Assembly: GCA_002713555.1 (NCBI GenBank)
Contig: PATG01000028.1
Coordinates: 4,375-14,329 of the forward strand
Length of the DNA stretch: 9,955 bases
Direction: 5' to 3'
Source of the DNA: Planctomycetaceae bacterium
GTDB taxonomy: Bacteria; Planctomycetota; Planctomycetia; Pirellulales; Lacipirellulaceae
Shown: one piece after another, positions 8,237 through 9,955 of the stretch
Position numbering within the stretch: the stretch's first letter is position 1
How the letters are laid out: every line of letters starts with the position of its first letter
Translations under genes and position numbers: made by a program
Notes under the pieces: generated by a model
The model's database searches: none
Told to the model about the DNA's origin: nothing
What the model saw: only the letters and a program-made list of their open reading frames with translations

Positions 8237-8283
8237 TCTGAGGTAATTGATTCAAGAACCAACTTTTACCTCGTAGAAGTCTC

Positions 8284-8287
8284 GGAG
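8284..8287 (+). promoter_or_regulatory. Ribosome binding site deciding the argH start
   Basis: GGAG lies 6 bases before TTG 8294 and 3 bases before GTG 8291. The 6-base spacing favours TTG 8294, which gives the N-terminus MSKKPWGG typical of ArgH. No comparable site precedes GTG 8234. Confidence 0.5.
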
Positions 8288-8293
8288 ATTGTG

Positions 8294-9673
8294 TTGTCCA
8301 AAAAACCCTGGGGTGGCGTATTTGACGGGGCGACGGATCCTCGCGTAGAAAAGTTCACAGAAAGTGTAAGCTTCGACCACCGACTCTTTTCCCAAGACAT
8401 TTGTGGCTCGGCCGCCCATGCTCGCATGCTGGCAGCAACTGGAGTCCTTGCCCAGGAAGAATGCGAACAGATTATCGCCTGCTTGGACCAGATACGCGAT
8501 GAAATCGACGCAGGTACGTTTGTCTTTCAGACTAAGTTAGAAGATGTTCATATGAACATCGAACGTGCGCTCGTTGAACGAATCGGCGATGTGGGCCGTA
8601 AACTTCACACGGGTCGTAGCCGGAACGATCAGGTATCGACCGATTTTCGCATGTGGGTCCGAGAGCATATCGACCTGTTGGACCTGGCGTTGCAAGAGTT
8701 GCAACGTGCTTTTGTGGGACGCACCAAGCAGGATCAAGGCGTGATCCTGCCAGGCTACACCCATCTGCAGCGCGCCCAACCCGTGCTGGCTAACCACTAC
8801 TGGCTAGCCTATTGCGAAAAATTTGAGCGGGACCGGGCTCGGCTTGCCGATTGTAGGCGACGTGTCAATCAATTGCCCCTCGGTACGGCTGCATTAGCCG
8901 GTACAACCATAACCATTGATAGGCAGTTTGTAGCTGAAGAGTTGGGATTCGAAGGTCTGGTCGCAAATAGCCTAGACTCGTCCAGTGACCGTGATTTTGC
9001 CATCGAGTACGCGTTTGTGCTGACACTCATTGCCGAGCATCTCAGTACCTGGGCAGAAGAATGGATTCTATGGTCCACGAGCGAATTCAATTTCTTGACT
9101 TTGCCACAGGCATACTGCACTGGCTCTTCGATCATGCCTCAGAAAATCAACCCCGATGTGTTGGAACTCGTGCGTGGCAAAACAGCCCGTGTTGTCGGCA
9201 ATCTGCAAAGCCTGCTGGTATTAGTCAAGGGATTGCCTCTAGCCTACAACCGTGATCTGCAAGAGGACAAAGAACGCGTTTTTGACTCCACCGACACCGT
9301 CGAGGCCTGCCTTGCTCTCTCAACAGCCGTAGTAACAGGTGCCCAGCTAAACCGCCAAGCCATTGCAGAGCGACTCGATCGAGGCTATCTCGATGCAACA
9401 ACTTTGATGGAATATCTCATCGGACTCGGCGTCCCCCAGCGATCAGCACACGAGGTTATTGGCAAGTTGGTAGCCGTTGCCATGAAGAAAAATATTCCTT
9501 TAGCAGAATTGCCTCTGGCAGAATTTCGGTCCGCACACGAAGCTCTCGACAAAAAAGTGTTTGATGTTTTGGGTGTTGAACAAGCCGTTCAAGCATTTGT
9601 CAGCTACGGTTCCACCTCCCCACAGCAAGTTGAGAAACAAGTCTCCCTGTGGCGCGAAAGGCTCGATTCGTAA
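8294..9673 (+). CDS. argH: Argininosuccinate lyase
   Basis: Splits argininosuccinate into arginine and fumarate, the last step of arginine synthesis; the family acts as a cytoplasmic homotetramer of the fumarase/aspartase superfamily. With the TTG start at 8294 the protein has 459 residues, the usual family length. Motifs in order: N-terminal [18 protein letters not shown] from residue 105; [10 protein letters not shown] with the conserved catalytic-region His at about 157; and the flexible signature loop [12 protein letters not shown] from residue 277, holding the catalytic Ser. All expected active-site residues are present. A GTG at 8234 would add 20 residues ([20 protein letters not shown]) that have no counterpart in the family and lie partly in a direct repeat; I prefer 8294 because of the GGAG site at 8284. 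A secreted-protein gene follows after 16 bp, so the two probably share a transcript. Confidence 0.96.
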   Translation: MSKKPWGGVFDGATDPRVEKFTESVSFDHRLFSQDICGSAAHARMLAATGVLAQEECEQIIACLDQIRDEIDAGTFVFQTKLEDVHMNIERALVERIGDVGRKLHTGRSRNDQVSTDFRMWVREHIDLLDLALQELQRAFVGRTKQDQGVILPGYTHLQRAQPVLANHYWLAYCEKFERDRARLADCRRRVNQLPLGTAALAGTTITIDRQFVAEELGFEGLVANSLDSSSDRDFAIEYAFVLTLIAEHLSTWAEEWILWSTSEFNFLTLPQAYCTGSSIMPQKINPDVLELVRGKTARVVGNLQSLLVLVKGLPLAYNRDLQEDKERVFDSTDTVEACLALSTAVVTGAQLNRQAIAERLDRGYLDATTLMEYLIGLGVPQRSAHEVIGKLVAVAMKKNIPLAELPLAEFRSAHEALDKKVFDVLGVEQAVQAFVSYGSTSPQQVEKQVSLWRERLDS

Positions 9674-9689
9674 TCCAATTGATTTATTT

Positions 9690-9955
9690 ATGAACAAGTC
9701 TTTCGGTACTATCCTCGTTCTTTTCTACTTCGCCAACGCACTTCATGCACAGGGCACCCTTTTGGATGAGGCCCCAAAGCGCGGCCCGGCGGTGGCTGCG
9801 ATTCTCGAGCTCCCCCGTGGGACACCTGCCCAACAATTGCGTGGCATCTTTACGCTCATTGATCTGGGGGAAACCGATGTTGCTGCAGAATTATGGAAAG
9901 CCTTTGCCAAACAAAAACCGAATACCAAGACCCAAGTCGCCCTGGTAGAAAAATT
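9690..9955 (+). CDS. Secreted hypothetical protein, N-terminal part (runs off the right edge)
   Basis: The frame opens at ATG 9690 and stays open to the end of the window (88 complete codons). The N-terminus is a clear signal peptide: MNKS, a hydrophobic stretch (FGTILVLFYFANAL) and a cleavage site at about HA-QG. The mature part begins with an Ala/Leu/Pro-rich helical segment (LPRGTPAQQLRGIFTLIDLG, then ETDVAAELWKAFAKQ), resembling helical-repeat (HEAT/TPR-like) exported proteins common in planctomycetes. The family cannot be fixed from this fragment. It follows argH by 16 bp with no terminator between, so co-transcription is likely, although nothing in it suggests a role in arginine synthesis. 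No Shine-Dalgarno is seen before the ATG. Confidence 0.7.
   Translation, partial: MNKSFGTILVLFYFANALHAQGTLLDEAPKRGPAVAAILELPRGTPAQQLRGIFTLIDLGETDVAAELWKAFAKQKPNTKTQVALVEK

Noticed and set aside
8191..8241. A 16-codon frame ([16 protein letters not shown]) upstream of argH, as a possible arginine attenuator leader peptide
   Set aside because: It has only one Arg codon, no Shine-Dalgarno site, and no attenuator-like alternative hairpins were seen; its second half is just the direct repeat.

Overview
The window looks like a bacterial chromosome segment, most likely from the Planctomycetota (a Pirellulales-like lineage). This rests on the gene style: a DUF4332 helix-hairpin-helix protein, a carB with extra insertions, non-ATG starts, few Shine-Dalgarno sites and small secreted hypothetical proteins. 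No rRNA, tRNA, CRISPR array, transposase or phage gene was seen.

Layout. (a) 1-1503 (+) is the 3' part of a calcineurin-like metallophosphoesterase ending in a LamG/concanavalin-like domain. It is distinctly GC-rich, with most third codon positions G or C, and ends at a strong hairpin that could stop transcription from both sides. (b) 1566-1889 (-) is a possible small secreted protein. Its 3' half has the GC-rich codon use of the first gene and its 5' half does not, so a composition boundary lies near 1790. (c) 1890-2524 has no convincing gene but holds a near-perfect 13-bp hairpin repeat. (d) 2525-2959 (-) is a DUF4332-type protein, downstream of and co-directional with (e) carB, 3096-6512 (-), the large subunit of carbamoyl-phosphate synthase. 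(f) A 399-bp divergent intergenic region follows. (g) 6912-7985 (+) encodes an XRE-type helix-turn-helix protein whose C-terminal half resembles an ImmA/IrrE (DUF955) peptidase with its HExxH zinc site lost. (h) A probable terminator and a promoter-like stretch precede argH (argininosuccinate lyase, about 8294-9673, +). (i) A truncated secreted-protein gene starts 16 bp after argH and runs off the right edge.

How the genes relate. carB supplies carbamoyl phosphate for arginine and pyrimidine synthesis, and argH carries out the last step of arginine synthesis. A DNA-binding protein with a dead-protease-like sensor domain lies between them, divergent from carB and upstream of argH. Its position suggests, but does not show, a local regulator. 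The most interesting items are this pseudo-ImmA regulator, two charged insertions in CarB that share a short DNA core, and the abrupt composition change near 1790, which could be a transfer boundary or an assembly join.
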